11,717 nt of DNA, taken from contig PFOG01000123.1 in assembly GCA_002792395.1 (NCBI GenBank), positions 1 through 11,717 on the forward strand. Reading direction: 5' to 3'. The notes under the pieces are model-generated. The model was not told the DNA's origin. It did not search any database and saw only the letters and a list, made by a program, of their open reading frames with translations. This document shows positions 10,992 to 11,717 of this stretch, in pieces. The DNA comes from Candidatus Portnoybacteria bacterium CG_4_10_14_0_2_um_filter_44_20 (lineage in GTDB: Bacteria; Patescibacteriota; Minisyncoccia; Portnoybacterales; GCA-002795985). Numbering within the stretch: position 1 is the first letter of the stretch; each line of letters starts with the position of its first letter. The position numbers and the translations under genes are program-made.

Positions 10992-11150
10992 AATTTCGAA
11001 ATTAGAATTTCGAAACTCGAAACAAATTTTAAATTCTAAATCCAAATGACCAAAACAGACGTTTTTCACCCTTCGGGTGACCACCCGTCGGGTGGGAATT
11101 TTGGTCATTTGGTATTATTTCGGATTTCGAATTTCGTGTTTCGGATTTAC
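10992..11150. repeat. Composite palindrome: inverted heptamer arrays around twin hairpins
   Basis: Left array: nine 7-nt units from 10992 to 11054, including AATTTCG at 10992 and 11006. Right array: five units from 11116 to 11150, such as GATTTCG at 11123 and AATTTCG at 11130. Between them, CCAAATGACCAAAA (11042-11055) is an exact inverted repeat of 11099-11112. It encloses two 6-bp hairpins: TCACCC-TTC-GGGTGA (11066-11080) and CCACCC-GTC-GGGTGG (11081-11095). The whole could fold as a cruciform. It fills the gap between two minus-strand genes and overlaps the last codons of the upstream one. Confidence 0.75.
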
Positions 11151-11717
11151 CTCAAAACTCCAGATATCTTTTTGATCCAGAATTTTCCCGTCCGGAAACA
11201 TTTCTTGCAGCTGGTTTAATATATTCTTATCGTATTTCATTAGCACGATGGTTGATTTGCCGGTTACACTCTGGAGTTGTTCTGGTTTGAGATAGGCAAT
11301 GTTGGGCGTTCCGTGCGTGATAAACATAATTGTTTGGGCCGGCATGGGAATTCCATCGGGAAATGGGACTGGCACCCCACCTTCATTTACAATCACATAT
11401 TTTTTCGCGTCGGCAGGCAGACCGTTCAAATAATTGCCGATATCAACGAAATGTTGGGTATAGGCGCCTTGCACCTCCGGATTTTTTCCCCAATCAATGA
11501 AGTAGTAATTATAAGTATGGGCAAGAACTACGAGTAGAAAGGTTGTTATGGCAATATTTTTTACGGTCCGAAACCTATGGCCTTGGGTTCGAAATTTTTC
11601 GATTAGCCACGCTCCTCCCATTCCGGAAAAAATAAAAACAGGCGGGATGGCGCCGATGGCGCGAAGCGAATGAGGCAAGCCCTCGCTGCTCAAAATTTCC
11701 GGCAGCAGCAAAGAAAA
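11115..11717 (-). CDS. Polytopic membrane protein, C-terminal part (probable GT-C glycosyltransferase)
   Basis: The frame is open to the right edge (first codons TTT TCT), so the 5' part is missing and the apparent TTG start at 11711 is not a real start. About 200 residues are visible. The segment LLPEILSSEGLPHSLRAIG resembles the conserved EG-PH-LR block near the last helices of Patescibacteria GT39-like proteins. Two membrane segments follow (about residues 20-38 and 50-69 of the visible part), then a soluble domain with VIVNEGG and the final strand ILDQKDIWSFEV. The last eleven residues (VNPKHEIRNPK) are encoded by the right heptamer array, so the original stop was probably lost or replaced. 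With the gene at 9044-10990 it forms a same-direction membrane-glycosylation pair. The family call is by resemblance and is moderate. Confidence 0.7.
   Translation of the reverse strand, partial: FSLLLPEILSSEGLPHSLRAIGAIPPVFIFSGMGGAWLIEKFRTQGHRFRTVKNIAITTFLLVVLAHTYNYYFIDWGKNPEVQGAYTQHFVDIGNYLNGLPADAKKYVIVNEGGVPVPFPDGIPMPAQTIMFITHGTPNIAYLKPEQLQSVTGKSTIVLMKYDKNILNQLQEMFPDGKILDQKDIWSFEVNPKHEIRNPK

Noticed and set aside
1..11717. Alternative genetic code (TGA as Gly or Trp)
   Set aside because: TGA ends the FemAB gene at the expected place, Trp positions use TGG, and no conserved gene needs TGA read-through.

Overview
The window reads as a chromosomal segment of a Patescibacteria (CPR, Parcubacteria-like) bacterium. 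This is an inference from gene style, not a database result. The signs are divergent but complete housekeeping genes, no Shine-Dalgarno sequence in front of the conserved genes, a membrane-anchored Mur ligase next to FemAB and DegT proteins, and many short palindromes, several of them inside coding sequences. Trp is encoded by TGG and TGA acts as a stop (it ends the FemAB gene), so the code is the standard one and not the TGA=Gly code of Gracilibacteria.

Layout, left to right. 1-312: the 3' end of lysS. 381-1040: an AT-rich two-TM hypothetical gene bracketed by inverted copies of a 27-nt palindrome. 1052-2362: serS, closed by a terminator. 2436-4679: an alpha/beta hydrolase with a leaderless-type promoter, followed 3 nt later by a membrane-anchored MurF-type ligase. 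4707-5156: a minus-strand island with promoter, possible leader peptide, three-TM small protein and terminator. 5157-7701: a DegT/DnrJ/EryC1 aminotransferase, then a FemAB-type aminoacyl transferase. 7724-7821: an intergenic palindromic repeat. 7844-8140: a second minus-strand island of the same design encoding a two-TM small protein. 8141-8932: an FtsQ/DivIB-like division protein, ending at a terminator. 9044-11717, minus strand: a GT39-type glycosyltransferase and the C-terminal part of another polytopic membrane protein, separated by a palindromic composite of heptamer arrays.

Function. Apart from the two tRNA synthetases, most of the window serves the cell envelope: Mur-type amide ligation, FemAB-type amino-acid addition, PLP sugar or amino transamination, septal assembly (FtsQ) and polyprenyl-linked glycosyl transfer. 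Hydrolase, Mur ligase, DegT and FemAB lie in one direction and may form an envelope-modification pathway.

The most unusual aspect is the repeat load. At least six palindromic insertions lie in frame inside three genes (one in the hydrolase, two in the Mur ligase, three in the aminotransferase), always where the reading phase stays open and active-site motifs stay intact. This resembles the Rickettsia palindromic elements. A second repeat type, degenerate tandem arrays of strict 7-nt period, sits at gene boundaries and supplies the last codons of two proteins. The third notable feature is the pair of minus-strand small-membrane-protein units. In each, the -35 box directly abuts the start codon of the divergent gene, and a strong Shine-Dalgarno is present, unlike the other genes.
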